From contig CM030934.1 of the NCBI GenBank assembly GCA_018136815.1, forward strand, positions 430,979 through 494,978: a stretch of DNA of 64,000 bases, written 5' to 3'. This document shows, in pieces, positions 32,204-43,085 of the stretch. This DNA is from Isochrysis galbana. Taxonomy: Eukaryota; Haptophyta; Isochrysidales; Isochrysidaceae. Below the pieces are notes generated by a model. That model did not search any database and was not told the DNA's origin. It worked only from the letters and a program-made list of their open reading frames with translations. How positions within the stretch are numbered: position 1 is the first letter of the stretch; each line of letters starts with the position of its first letter. A program made the position numbers and the translations under genes.

Positions 32204-33527
32204 CGGAGGATGGCGTGCGTGCGCACTGAGCTCCTCGTGCTCATCCTCTCGACACCGACGAGGGAGGGCTTGTCGCGTCGCACGGCGCTGCGCTCAACGT
32301 GGGCACGCTTTGAGCCCCCATGCCTCGCCTCCTTCCGCTTTGTCCTCGGATTGCCTGCCTCCGCCGCCACCACCACCAATGCCACGTTGAGCGAGGAGGG
32401 AGAGAGAGAGAGAGAAAGAGAGGGAAAGAGAGGGGGGGGAGGGAGAGGGCGGGAGGAAGGGGGAGGGGGAGAAGGAGGATGAGCGGTGGCGCGAGACAGA
32501 TGGAAGAAGAGCGGAGGAGCGGTGGACGCGCTGTCGACCGGCCGCCCCCCGAGCTGGAGCGCGAGGCTGCCAGCGCGCCCGCCGCGCCAGATGAAATCGT
32601 GCTGCCGCTCCGAGAGAGCTACGACGGCCTCTCGCGGAAGGTACGCCGCTGCCACCCCACGCAAGGTGGGCGCTGTGGCCGGTAACTGGGACCTCATTGG
32701 CGGCGCAGGTGTTGCTCTCGCTCCGCTGGGCGCTCGAGGTGTCTGAGCTGCGCTTCTCCTTCCTGCTGAAGACGGACGATGACGCGTTCGTGTGCACAGG
32801 CGCCTTGCTGTCTTGGCTGCATCGGTGGCGCGCCGGGCACGAGGCGGCTGGCGTGAGCGAGCGGAAGCTCGCGGCCGCTTCCGACGCGCATGATAGCGCC
32901 GACGGCCACTCGGTTGGGCTGTACGCGGGGGCGAGGCTGCCGCAGCGGTGCATTGGCAGGGAGTTGATACCGCTCTTCGACTCGGCACTCGGCGAGGCGT
33001 ACCGCGACTCCGGGTGCGCGCGTGGCTGGCGCTTCCCGCGCATGACTATGGCGGGGGCCGGCTACGTGCTCTCGCGTGATCTCGTCGAGCGCGTCGTGCG
33101 ACGTGCGTACGAGCTTGCGCCCGTGCCGTCGGCCGAGGACGCCACGGTCAGCTTGCTGTTGCACTGGCAGCCCAAAGCGGAGCGCAGGCGAGAGACCGAG
33201 CAGCCGACGGTCTGGCAGCGGCAAAGGGGTGCGGGCGAGCCGCCGAGACAGCGCGGCAGATCGTGGCAGGCTGATGCCACGGCCGCTGCCTCCGTGCCGC
33301 TGCCCTTTGAGGTGGCCAATTTGCACGTCATCCCTTTCGCCAACCGGCGGAATGCCCAAGCCAAGGTCGAGAAGCTTAGGTCTCTTGCTGAACAGCTGCG
33401 GCTTGTCAAAAGGCGCTGCAGCAACCCGAACACGTTGGTGCTGCACAAGCTCAACGAGCAAATGCTGCACGTGTGCGCGGCCTGTAAGGCTCTGGCCAAC
33501 GTGTCGTGCACACGACTAGCGAAGTAA
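32204..33527 (+). CDS. GT31 beta-1,3-galactosyltransferase-like glycosyltransferase
   Basis: Transfers sugar to glycoprotein or glycan acceptors in the Golgi, by family. The first visible exon follows a pyrimidine tract and acceptor TTCTCTCAG and contains ATG at 32210: LLVLILSTPTREGLSRRTAL then RSTWA and SFRFVLGLPA, the first GT31 blocks. The frame then passes a GA/GGGA microsatellite (32399-32480) and resumes one phase away with ELEREA, DEIVLPLRESYDGLSRK. A 68 nt intron (32641-32708) leads to the exon with VLLSLRWALEV, FSFLLKTDDDAFV (the DxD metal site), MAGAGYVLSRDLVERVV and SAEDATVSLLL, conserved in the family. One GA unit too many, or an undetected intron, would explain the frame change. 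A signal-anchor is not visible, so an upstream exon is probably missing. The C-terminus (from 33290) has VANLHVIPF and ends at 33527. Confidence 0.8.
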
Positions 33528-34124
33528 TCCTAATATGCCTCGTTCGCGATCTCGCGCTCGACCTTCGTGGTGCGGCGGCTAGCTGCGCCTGAAAAAGAAA
33601 CCCGTCACGCACTGGCTCGAAGCGCCAGCAGGCCACCGACTGGCCGCCATATGTGGCGGCGCATCCTGATGCGGTGCGTGGGACGATGGTAGGATTCGTG
33701 TGCGTGCGGGCACCTTTTACCTTGCGCCCGCGGGCTCGCGCTAAGAGTAAATGAAATTGATACGCCTCATGTGAGCTACGTGGGCGGCGAGGCGCGCATT
33801 TCTTGTTTTGCTTGAGGGCTGTTTGTACATTGACCACAAGGCCACAACTCGAGCGCCGACACAACACGGCACTGTCATTTGCTCATGTTCGTTGCATCTC
33901 TTGCTCTTGCTCTTGCTCTTGCTCTTGCTCCTACCGACAAACCATTACCATAATCATGCAAACCATGAACCATGAATACACTCGTCGCGCAACGCGTAGA
34001 AACTCACTGCATACAGAGGGTGGCGGAGGTGCGGCAATGGCTTCTCCTGCCCCGGGGGGTGTGGTACCTGACTGAACGGGCGTGCTCTGCGGCGCCCAAG
34101 CCGGCCGGCACTGCCACGCACCAC
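33528..34124. other. Intergenic, with (CTTGCT)n at 33899-33931
   Basis: No gene seen. A hexanucleotide run TTGCTC of five to six units occupies about 33899-33931. Confidence 0.5.
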
Positions 34125-34240
34125 GGGCATAATAATAAAATAACTAAGCGTTAGTACCACTACTCCCACTAGCCCGGTACTAACACGACAACCATCAGCG
34201 CGCACCTGCCCGTACGCCTTGACGCGTGCTGATGCCACAG
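34125..34240 (-). mobile_element. 3' fragment of the 0.9 kb retroposon
   Basis: ATAATAATAAAATAACTAAG followed by CGTTAGTACCACTACTCCCA and AGCCCGGTAC matches the tail end of the elements at 35931-36861 and 51658-52582. Only the 3' portion is present, as expected of 5'-truncated retroposition. Orientation minus (tail at the left). Confidence 0.7.
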
Positions 34241-34621
34241 ATACATACACCGGCCTATCAGGTGTCGTTCCGTCAATCATGGGACATCAATCGAATGGAG
34301 CCATCAAATGTCCATATAGTTACTACCTCCGTTCCAAAACTCAGGATCCAGGGAAATGTCTCTTAGAGGGGGTAACAAAAGGAAATTCGAATGATCGAGA
34401 CATGTTGCGGGTACACTCGGGCGTATGCCAGGTGCGATGGGAGCGAAGACAACATGATAAAAACAAAAGAAATGACGAATTTTCATTTCAGCATAAAGGT
34501 GCGAAAAGTTGCGCGCGGCGCGAACCTTGGCGCGAACTTTGGCGCGCGAGATCGCCAGCGCGAGGCTCATGTCGCGGCTCTCAAGGTGGTGGAGCCACCT
34601 CAGCATGGCACCCGCACTGAG

Positions 34622-35278
34622 CGGATAAAGGTACCCAGCTTTATAGATAGGACGAGTCCTACAATGTAGGACGACGTTGTGAACTATGAAGACACGGTTC
34701 AATCTAGGAATGGGGAGCTAGGAGTTGGATTCTGTGTTCATCTCATTGCCCTCATTGAGTCCTCCTAGAGGCTCAAGACACCATTCTCAAAGCATAATGA
34801 GTTATTTGCCACTCGCGGAAGCCTTCCCAGCAAAAAAAGGCGTTGTCCTACGAATTGCCGCAAAGACCTGAGGACACGATTTGAGGCTCATGATGAGCTC
34901 CGTAGAACTTGCTCCCACGAGATGAAATGCTCTTTGGCATGGGTTCTTTTCGACCTTCAGTGGAGACCAAGCTTGGTTTTGAAGCCCAATGAGAGTTTTG
35001 GCTGCTTTTGCCTCTTGCGGGGCAAAAACAAAACTCTCGACGCACCCGCCGAGGTACTCAGTTCACGCTGGAGCCGAAAACTCGGTCAAGACGAAGTCTA
35101 CAGCCTTGGCCATAGTGGGAGCTAAGGATCTCAAGACTGAGATGGGACTATCCTTCAGTTGGTGGGAAGTCCCAATCCTTCACTCTCGAAAGTTTAGTGG
35201 CTTTCAAGCTCAGGGTCCTACAAATACACCGAAATCGTAGGACGCGGTCCTATAATGTAGGACGGAACTTTTTAGCCG
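34622..35278 (-). mobile_element. DNA transposon family with CGG...CCG ends and 4 bp TSD, copy B
   Basis: A 657 bp inverted copy of the element at 29499-30172, very similar throughout, differing mainly by small indels (for example TATAGATAGG against TATAGG). Its own target duplication TGAG is at 34618-34621 and 35279-35282, different from the AAAT of copy A, so the two inserted independently and are not arms of one palindrome. Confidence 0.88.
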
Positions 35279-35679
35279 TGAGGGACCGAGCGCGCCGCGT
35301 GTCAAGCGCGGCAGGGAGAGGAGCCCCGCCCCTCCTCGGCCCAGCACGCCCGAGCAAAGCTGTGATGAAGGCGATGTGCAGGCGGCAAAGCGGCGATGCA
35401 GTCTCACACCGAATCGCCCGGCGGCGATTGCGGTTGTGTATGCGCACTTGCCTGGGCCTTGCACTCGTCGGGATCGTCGCGCGGGTCCCCGTGGTTTGGC
35501 TCCCACGCATTTGCGCACGCTGCGCTTGCCTCGCCGGCCTTCTTTCGCTGTCGCACGGAGGCCTTCGCTCGCTTGTCGCCATCGGATCGCGCCCTCGTCT
35601 CTCTGCTCGATACACCCTCTGCGTTCTTCTGACAGTCGCGACTGTCACGCACCTCCGATGCATGAAAGCCCTTGGTCCC

Positions 35680-37400
35680 GTTGGTTTTTGGTCTTCTCCT
35701 CCCTTGGTTGCTACTCGGGGTTGCTCGATAGAAACGTCTAGAAGGTCCACGCTCAACAGCAAGATTTCTTCGATTGCAAGGATACCTCGCTGCGATCTGT
35801 ATCCAATGTGATCGCCGTGGTTGCGCGACATAACGTTCCTCTTCGACTTTCCGCCTTGGTGGGAAAATCCAAAGCGAAGACACGCTCCGACCATCGCTTT
35901 GGATTCTCTCTCTCTCTCTCTCGCTCTCTCAACCTACTTTTATAAGTGGGGGTCAATGGGGGCCTCGCGCCCCCCCCTCTCCATTGCGGACACCCCCCGG
36001 GGTTGGCCCGTACATTCACCCCCAGCCCCTGCCCTTTGGCAGGGGCAGGGCACTCATCATTCCTGCCCAGACCCTTCGTGGGCGCGGGCCGCGAGCTGCA
36101 CTCCCACGCCCGCGCTGGGCCTGCCCTCGAGCTGACTCCCCCCCTGTCCCTGGTCGCCAGGCATACAAGGGACTTCTGGCGGCTCCCATGGCCAGCGAGG
36201 CGAGCGTGGGAGAGGCAGGGGGGGCCAGGGGCTGAGCCCCAGCCTCCACTGCCCCCTGAGCTGCCCTTGCTGACCCCCTGGGAGCCCCCAAAGGGCCCCT
36301 GAGAGCAGGCCAGGGCGCGCCGCATGGCGACGCGCCGCAGGGACAACGATGGGTGAGAGTGGAGAGAGGGAGAGGGGGGGTTTTGCACCCCCCCCGATGG
36401 AGTGCAGTGAGAAACGGGCCCCGTTTGCGTTAGCAAACGGGTGAGGGGCGGCTGGCAACAGGAGGGAGACGAGAAGGGAGTGGCTCAATGGCGAGGAGAG
36501 TATCCCAGGTGGCGCAGGCTACTCGAGTCGCAGTCACTTATTTCTCGAGGACCGCTCACGGCGCAAGCTGGTAAGGGCCGTTCTTCTTGGTTTAGAGAGT
36601 CCCCCCCCCCCCCCCCCGGTGCTTTTTCCCGGAGAGTCGGCCGGCGTCGACCGGTCCGCCTCAATGGGTTTTCCCTCATTTTAACTTGTGGGGGGTTAGA
36701 ATGGGAGCCGGGGGTCTGCGAGGGGGGAGATGTGGAGGGATGTATGTGTCTGTGGCAGCAACATGCGCCGAGGCGTACGGGCAGGTGCGCTGAGGGTTGT
36801 CGTGTTGGTACCGGGCTAGTGAGAGTAGTGGTACTAACGCTAACGCTCAGCTAGATTATTATCTCTCTCTCGCTCTCTCTCTCCGTCTCTCGCGACGTGT
36901 TTGAGTTACCGGCGATGTGGGGTCTCGGTTATTTCACGTTTCGCTTGGTTTGGGTGAATGATTCTGGTGCGTTCGTGCGTGAGTCGGCGCATCCTGTTGT
37001 TTTCTGCATCGTTGTCCGACGTCCTGTCGTCAGTCGTCATCCGTCGCTCTCGCTCTCGTCGCTCTCGCTCTCGTAATACTCGTACCCGTACCCTACAAAC
37101 TCGCCTTGCCTCGCCAGCCCCTGCCAACACAGCCCTCGCCTCTCACTCACCCTCGCCTCTCGCCACTCGCTCGATGTCGCTCTCGCCGCCGTCCTCGCCC
37201 TCGCTCAAGCCCGCCTGCCCGCCTTCCTCTGCTGACGGGCCTCAGCCCGTCAGCGTCTCCGAAGTCGTCTCCTCCGCCGCGCCTGCCGCCGGTCTGCCTC
37301 CTTCCTCATCGCCCTCAGGCCCTATAGGCCATTCCAATTCGTCACTGCGCCGCCTCCGCTACGTCCTTCGCCGTGACGTGGGCGGCGCCATGGGCCGCGG
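35680..37400 (+). mobile_element. Ty3-like family, second copy, split by a retroposon
   Basis: 35680-35930 matches the complement of 8420-8660 (shared strings CCCTTGGTTGCTACTC, GCGATCTGTATCCAA, TGATCGCCGTGGT, GAAGACACGCTCCG or close variants). 36880-37100 resumes with CTTGGTTTGGGTGAATGATT and GAGAGCGAGAGCGACGAGAG-type sequence shared with 7180-7270 and 27480-27560, and 37100-37400 carries the Ser/Pro-rich gag-like frame. The 931 bp between is the retroposon at 35931-36861. No integrase or reverse transcriptase is present. Confidence 0.6.
35931..36861 (+). mobile_element. 0.9 kb retroposon, full copy 1, with 18 bp target duplication
   Basis: Flanked by direct repeats TCTCTCTCTCGCTCTCTC at 35913-35930 and 36862-36879. 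The 5' end reads AACCTACTTTTATAAGTGGG and the 3' end CTCAGCTAGATTATTA. The body is very similar to 51658-52582, including GTTTGCTAACGCAAACGG (complement here), the GCCTCAATGGGTTTTCCCTC block and GTACCGGGCTAGTGAGAGTA. Long, variable target duplications and an A/T-rich microsatellite-like tail are features of SINE/LINE-type retroposition. There is no convincing coding frame. The target microsatellite makes this TSD weaker than that of copy 2. Confidence 0.8.
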
Positions 37401-37714
37401 CGCGTTGGAAAGCTAGGTCGGTGGTGGATAGGCTGGGGCTGAGGGCTGAGGGATTGGAAGGGTTTGGTACTGATAGAGTGTTGAGAACGCGCGACTTAGC
37501 CTAAAAACGCTAGGAGCACGCAAGGAGGTAAGCCAGGTGAGGGGCAAGCAGGCGACAAGGGAGGCGACAAAGGAGGCGAGGGCAAAGAGAGCGAATTGGC
37601 GAATGTAGGATGTAGGATCCTGCGACGGTGACTAGTGACTAGCCTGCAAGGAGGGGACATAGAAACGCAAACAACTTCTAAAACAAAAAGGTCGTATCGC
37701 GGATGCGACACGCC

Positions 37715-37858
37715 CACGAGGGACGAGGGGTCTGGGCCAGATTGATGAGCGCCCAGCCCGAAGGGCTGGGGTTGAATGTACGGGCCCACCTCGGGGGTTG
37801 TCCGCGATGGAGAGAGGGGGGCACGAGGCCCCCATTGACCCCCGCTTATAAAAGTAGA
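37715..37858 (-). mobile_element. Fragment containing the 5' end of the 0.9 kb retroposon
   Basis: GGGGTCTGGGCCAGATTGAT and TTGAATGTACGGGCCCACCT then CCATTGACCCCCGCTTATAA match the 5' end of the other copies (complement orientation). Everything 3' of this is missing. Confidence 0.7.
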
Positions 37859-38636
37859 AAGCAAGGCGCTTATGGCCCACGCACCACGCATAGTCGCATA
37901 GCATTAGCACGCATGCGGCACGCACTGCTACCGCTGCCCAGTGCACGCTAATAAGTTAGGAGGAAAAGTTACTTACTACTTGCTCAGTAAGTCGCGCGTA
38001 GACGCTAGGCAATCAAGAATTCACGGCAAGCGCTCGCACTTCGGCGGCCTCTTGCTATGGACGTATGAGCCCATTACCATTAGATCATCGTGGCGATATC
38101 TGCGATCGCATCGGCGCATGGCATTCTCATCTACACCTACGCGCGCATTGGCCTACACGCCGTATACAAGGCGCCAGTGCATGACCAAACGCGCCAGCTG
38201 CGCAATAGCCCCATGAATGCGCAAGTGCAAGTGCAAATGCAACGTTGCAGCGGTGGCTGGAGCTAGGTGCTAGGTGTAGGTGTAGGTGATGGCTGAAAGC
38301 AATCGTAAGAGCCTGTGCGCTTGTGCTCGACGTCGCACACGCCGCACGCCGTACCCCATTCCTATTTTCGTGCCCACTTTGTGCTATGCTGCTTCGCTTG
38401 CCGCTTGCCGTGGCGGCGCAAAGCGGGGCGTGGGGCAAAGCGGCAAGCTGCCATCGGCTAGGCCTGGCGGCGCAAAGACAAGCATGAAAAGGCCGTAAAT
38501 GCAAAGAGCCGGCAGCCGGCAGCAACAAGGAGCAAGTGGCCAGCAAGTGGCGAGCGATTGCCATTCTATGTATTGTTGCTGCTGTCGGTTGTCTGTCGTC
38601 GAAGTGTCCGTTCAGTTGTTGGGAAGCTAGTGTCTC
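37859..38636. other. Intergenic, no gene seen
   Basis: Mixed sequence between the retroposon fragment and the glyoxalase gene; several short frames with no support. Confidence 0.4.
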
Positions 38637-39390
38637 TCACCACTCTCCGGTATTCTTCATGCTCGCCCAAGGCTCTTGTGGGGGCAGCGAACCTCCCTTC
38701 TGCAGCAGTTCTACCGAGATGCCATCAGGAGTCTTGACGAAGGCCATCTTGCCTGCAGCCAAGGGTGAGGCGTATGGGTGAGAGCACGTGTCTCCATGCA
38801 GCACCTTGAGAGGTGGAGTCATAGTAAGCTGCGCCTCCACGCGCCATCTATGAGGGCTCCATTTGCGCGTGCCACACGCCGACCAAGCGGCCACGAAGAA
38901 AGTGCTCGCACTCACCATCTCTCGGCGGTCGGAGGATTGTGACACCTTGCGCCTGAAACGCTGCGCACGTCGCGTAGATGTCGTCGACAGCGAACGCGAG
39001 GTGGCCAAAGTTGCGCGAGGGCGCCATCCGTGCCTCCTCCTCTCCGCTCCAATTCCAGGTGAGCTCGAGCTCGGGCTCTCCAGGGGCAGTGGCGAGGAAG
39101 ACAAGCGTGAATTTTCCGCTCGGCACCTCGCTCCGCCGCGTCTCCACCAGCCCGAGCAGCTGGAAGAAGGCGAGAGTCTTCTCGAGAGACGAGACACGCA
39201 GCATTGAGTGCAGGAAGCGTGGCCCGCTTCCGTCAGGCTGCAGGTGGCGGAAATTGCGTGAGTCGACGCCGAAGACGGGCGGCACCCCCTCCGCCCGCGT
39301 GCACGCCGACGTGCCCGCCGCCAGCGCCACGCACGCCGCCGCGCCGCCCAGCCGACGGAGGGGAGCTGAGGTGGCGAGGAGGCGGAGCAT
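38637..39390 (-). CDS. GLO1: Lactoylglutathione lyase (glyoxalase I), organelle- or secretory-leader form
   Basis: Converts the hemithioacetal of methylglyoxal and glutathione to S-lactoylglutathione (EC 4.4.1.5). Exon 1 is 39390-38916, exon 2 38752-38637; the 163 nt intron has donor GGTGAGTG and acceptor GGCTGCAG and joins in phase 1 to give [16 protein letters not shown]. 196 residues. Start [20 protein letters not shown] plus VALAAG looks like a targeting leader. Domain blocks in order: [67 protein letters not shown]. The four metal ligands fall as His (LHSMLRV), Glu (ELTWN), His (GHLAF) and Glu (VELLQ), the H-E-H-E set of bacterial GloA rather than the Q-E-H-E set of animal enzymes. Fold family and activity are well supported by motifs; metal preference is inference. 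Confidence 0.9.
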
Positions 39391-40276
39391 TGCCGATGGA
39401 GAGAGAAGCGGGGGACGATGAGGTGAGGAGGGGTGGGTGTCGGGAGAGAGGAGTGTTACAGAAAACAAATCCGTCGCCCTTGCGTTAGGGGTGGAGGAGA
39501 GGGTGGGGGAGTAGAAAAGAATGGGGAGGTTTATATGTATGTGTGAGTGGGCGAGGGGGGGGGGGGGGGATGCATTCCGGCTGGGGATGGATATATATAA
39601 GCGCTCCTCTTCAGCTTCAGCCGAGAGCCATCGTAATACGAAGTAGGAAGAGGTGGAGTGTTACTTCCCGTGAACGCGCGGACTGCCTACGGTTACCCTC
39701 GTCTATTGTATTTTCGTACGCCAACCCCATCAACCTCTTTTGCCCCGGAAAACCAGGCCGAATGGCTCTACTTTAGCTCTCTACTTTACAGTAGTCTACT
39801 CTAGGGAAAGTTGGATTTTTGAAGATCAAGTGTGAAGGTCGTCGAATAAAACATGGAACGTATGTGCACTAATTATAGACGACCAGATCCAAATATATCG
39901 TGCACACGTTTGCTGCTCAGTCGCCGTTTCGCCCTCTCTCTTGCGAGGACTCCCCTCTCCTCCCCCTTCCCCCTCCCCCGTCCGTCTCCTCTCCCTCTCC
40001 TTCTCTCTCTCTCACGTATCCCTCTGCTTTCATTCGTTTTCTTTGGGATCCCGGTGTCTCCCGAAAACCATTCTCCCCCCTCTTCCTTCTCCCCCCCCGC
40101 CCCGCCCCTCTCTCTTCTCTCTTCTCGCTTTCTTCCTCTAGAGTGAAGAGGGGCTGGACGCAGCAGGAGGAGGGTTAAAAGAGAGCCCGCCATCCTAGAT
40201 TAAATCTCTCCCTCCTCATCTCTGGCGGCGGCAGACACAGAGAGAGCCAGGGAAAGACCCTTCCCTTCCCCCCCCC
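39391..40276. other. Intergenic, no gene seen
   Basis: Divergent spacer between glyoxalase (minus) and the coiled-coil gene (plus), so it should hold both promoters. Includes a G run near 39556-39569 and ATATATATAAG at about 39590. Confidence 0.45.
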
Positions 40277-40383
<107 letters not shown>

Positions 40384-40384
40384 G

Positions 40385-43085
40385 ATGCGCTCAGGCAGCC
40401 AGGTGGCCGACGGGCCTTCCACCCCTCTTCTCCACGCCTCGCCCGCCGCCCCATCCCTCTCTCCCTCTCGCTCCGAGCCTTCCAGCCTCGCCTCTCGCTC
40501 TCGCCTCCCTTCCAAGAGGGAGACCGCCGCCTATTTCATGGCCAAGACAGCGGCTCAGCGGCAGCTTCTGCAGAAGAGAGAGAAGGAGCTGGCCTCTCTC
40601 CACCAAGAGCTCGTAGCCACGGAGAGGATGCTCGATCAGATGACGCGGACGGTGGGGGCGAGGACACAGAGAGTCGATGTGGGCACAATCCACAGCAATC
40701 TGGGGCAAGTGCAGGCGGTCGGTGCAGAGATGGCGGCAGCGATACGTAAGCGGCAAGAGCGTTGGAAGAACATGCTGACGGACAAGCTTCAGAAGAGCCA
40801 GAAGAAGCTGGACGCAGACGTCGCGCACAACAAGAGGATGCGCGACGAGATCAACCAGCGGCGTGCCACACGCCTTGCACACCTCGAGGCGCTGCGCAAG
40901 GGCAGCCAGCATGTGGACGACACTGCGAGCACCGTCTCGAGCATGATCGTCGCCGCGCAGCGCGCCTATGCCGAGCGCGAGGCGTGCGTCGCCAAGACTG
41001 ACGACGTGCGCCGCGAGCTCGCGCAGAGGACCGAGGCTTGGAAGGAGGAAATGGAGCACATCGACGAGGAGCTCCGCCAGTGCGACAGCCAGGTGGCGGA
41101 GGAGGAGCGCGATACGGAGGAGGCAGCGGCCGCCACCTCTGCCAGCATCTCCGCGCTGCAGCGTGAAGAGGAGGCCAAATCACGCGAGCTCGACAAGTTA
41201 ACGTCAATCCGCAACACGCGCCTCGAGCTGCACCACGGGCTTGAGCAGATTTTCAAGGCGGTCAACGTGACATCGGTGGACGAGCTGCAGGCAGCGTTTG
41301 GTTCCATTTCCGCAAGCATCTTGTCCCTCTGGCAGAAGCACTCATCGCAGGTATGTGGGCGTTAAGCGCTCGCCACAGGGCGGGCCGCCTGGCCGCGTGC
41401 GTCCGGGCGGGCTTCGCGGCGGCGGCAATCGCCTCACGCTGAGCCTGTTCTCTCGCCCTCCTCATCAGGCCGAGGAGCTCAAGATGCTCGAAGCCGAGCG
41501 CCGGAGCCTGCAGCGCGAGTTCAGCACATACGGCGGGTACGCCGCCGACCTCGCCGTGCCGCTGTACGCCGCCTCCCCCGCGATGGACCAGGCCAGCGGT
41601 ACGGCGGAGCAGGCGGCAGAGCCGGGCGAGTCGGACGTCGAGGCTGCGGAGGCGACGCTCCGTGGTTTGTGCGCAGCAGTCGAGGAGTGCACAAAAGAGT
41701 TGCTCGAGCAAGAGGGGCTGGTTTGCCAGAACGAGCTCGCCGCTGTGGCCGAGATTGGCGCGACGGCAGGCGCGCCGCTCGTCGTCACCTCCAACAACCT
41801 GCTTTGCTGCCTGGGCATCCTCGAGACGGCTGCCGTGCGCTTGGCGCGCCAACACCGCGGGATGCTCCAAGCCAAGGCGGAGGCCGAGGCGCGGGCGATA
41901 GCAGAGGCCGAGGCGGCGGAGGCCGCGTCACGTGGCGAGGATGGCGAGCCGGGCTCGCCTCAACGGCAGCAGGCGCCCGGAGCACGCTCCATCGCCTCGC
42001 TCGGCACCTCGTTCAAGGCACCTACACCCGGACGGAGAAAGCTGCGCCGCTCCGCCCTCGACAACCTTGTGGGTCGCGCGCCGCCCTCCATGGAGGGCAT
42101 CGTTTCAAACCAGTCCAAGGGCGATGACGAAGTAGCGGTCATCGGCATCGGCGAGCTAAAATACGGACGCCGTTCGCTCAAGACGGAGCTCATGTCGCAG
42201 ATTTTGGCGGGCGTGCCGAGGCAAATGGAGAAGCTTGAGGAGGAGGAGATCCTAGTGCGGATAGGTGAGAAGACACGCGACCCGACTACAGAGTCGACGC
42301 CTATCGACAAGGCGAAGCGCGACTCGGATATCGAGGCCTGGCTGGCCCGGCGGAATAGCCTACACGGCAGGGACAGCCGTGTGATTCTCTCGTCGCATGC
42401 CGTGCAGTCAGGGAAGGGATCACCGGCGCGGGTGGGTGTGGCGCGCTCACCCCCACCGAATGTGGGTGCCAAGGAGATGAGTCCTAGCACGCCCACTGGC
42501 CCCTCGAGGAGGGGGACAAGCCCTGCCACAGGCCCCTGCGAGGCGCACCGCGCCTCGGCACCCGGCATGTTCTCGAACATCTCATCGCGCGAGGTGCTTG
42601 ACTCGGTCTCGCGCTCGCGCTCTGACTCGTCGCGCGTCCAAAGTGCGGTCGCAGCGCGGCTGCCACGAGTGGGGCAGGCGGCTGCTCACGGTCCCAGCGC
42701 TCACGGGCGCGCACTAACGGGCTCCCGCTCCCTCGTCAGCCTCGATCGGGGCCGCCCCGGTGCTGCTTCAACGTCCGCGCTCAAGGCCCACCGCGTACGT
42801 CCCGTCTCGCCCGCTTCGCCAGCTGCATCAACCGACTTGCTGCAGGCTAGCGCGACTAGCAAGGGCACCCCGCGATCTGCACCAGGCCGACCCTTGGCTA
42901 CGTCGGCGAGCACGCCAGCCTTGGCTCCGGTTGCCAAGGATACGGAGGGCGCCATCTCCGAACTGGAGGCGCGCCTCACGGCTCTCAAGGCGGAGCGAAG
43001 GCAGATCAAGGAGCTCAAGGCGCTCGCCATGGCTAAGCCTGCACGGGCCGGCACTAAGGTGTCAGCTGCCTATGGAGTGGCATAG
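40385..43085 (+). CDS. ODA1: Outer dynein arm docking complex protein, ODA1/CCDC114-CCDC63-like
   Basis: Coiled-coil protein that anchors outer dynein arms on axonemal doublets in the docking complex. Exons 40385-41350 and 41469-43085 with a 118 nt GT-AG intron (CAG-GTATGT; CATCAG-G), phase 0; 860 residues. Exon 1 is nearly all coiled coil after about residue 45. KKLDADVAHNKRMRDEINQR followed by a spacing to AAQRAYAEREACVAKTDDVR matches the diagnostic region of ODA1-family proteins, and VTSVDELQAAF near the end of exon 1 matches the segment before the LFNYVNE box, which is here degenerate (ILSLWQKHSSQ). Exon 2 starts with more coiled coil (EELKMLEAERRSLQREF) and then becomes Ser/Pro/Ala-rich. 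The tail has a final short coiled coil (LEARLTALKAERRQIKELKA). The call depends on motif order and is good but not certain; it implies a motile flagellum. Confidence 0.72.

Noticed and set aside
34310-34400. Stowaway-like MITE end (TACTACCTCCGTTCC)
   Set aside because: Only one end resembles the consensus; I found no inverted partner or TA duplication nearby.
29499-35278. One giant palindrome or a composite transposon
   Set aside because: Each arm has its own, different 4 bp target duplication, so they are two independent insertions.
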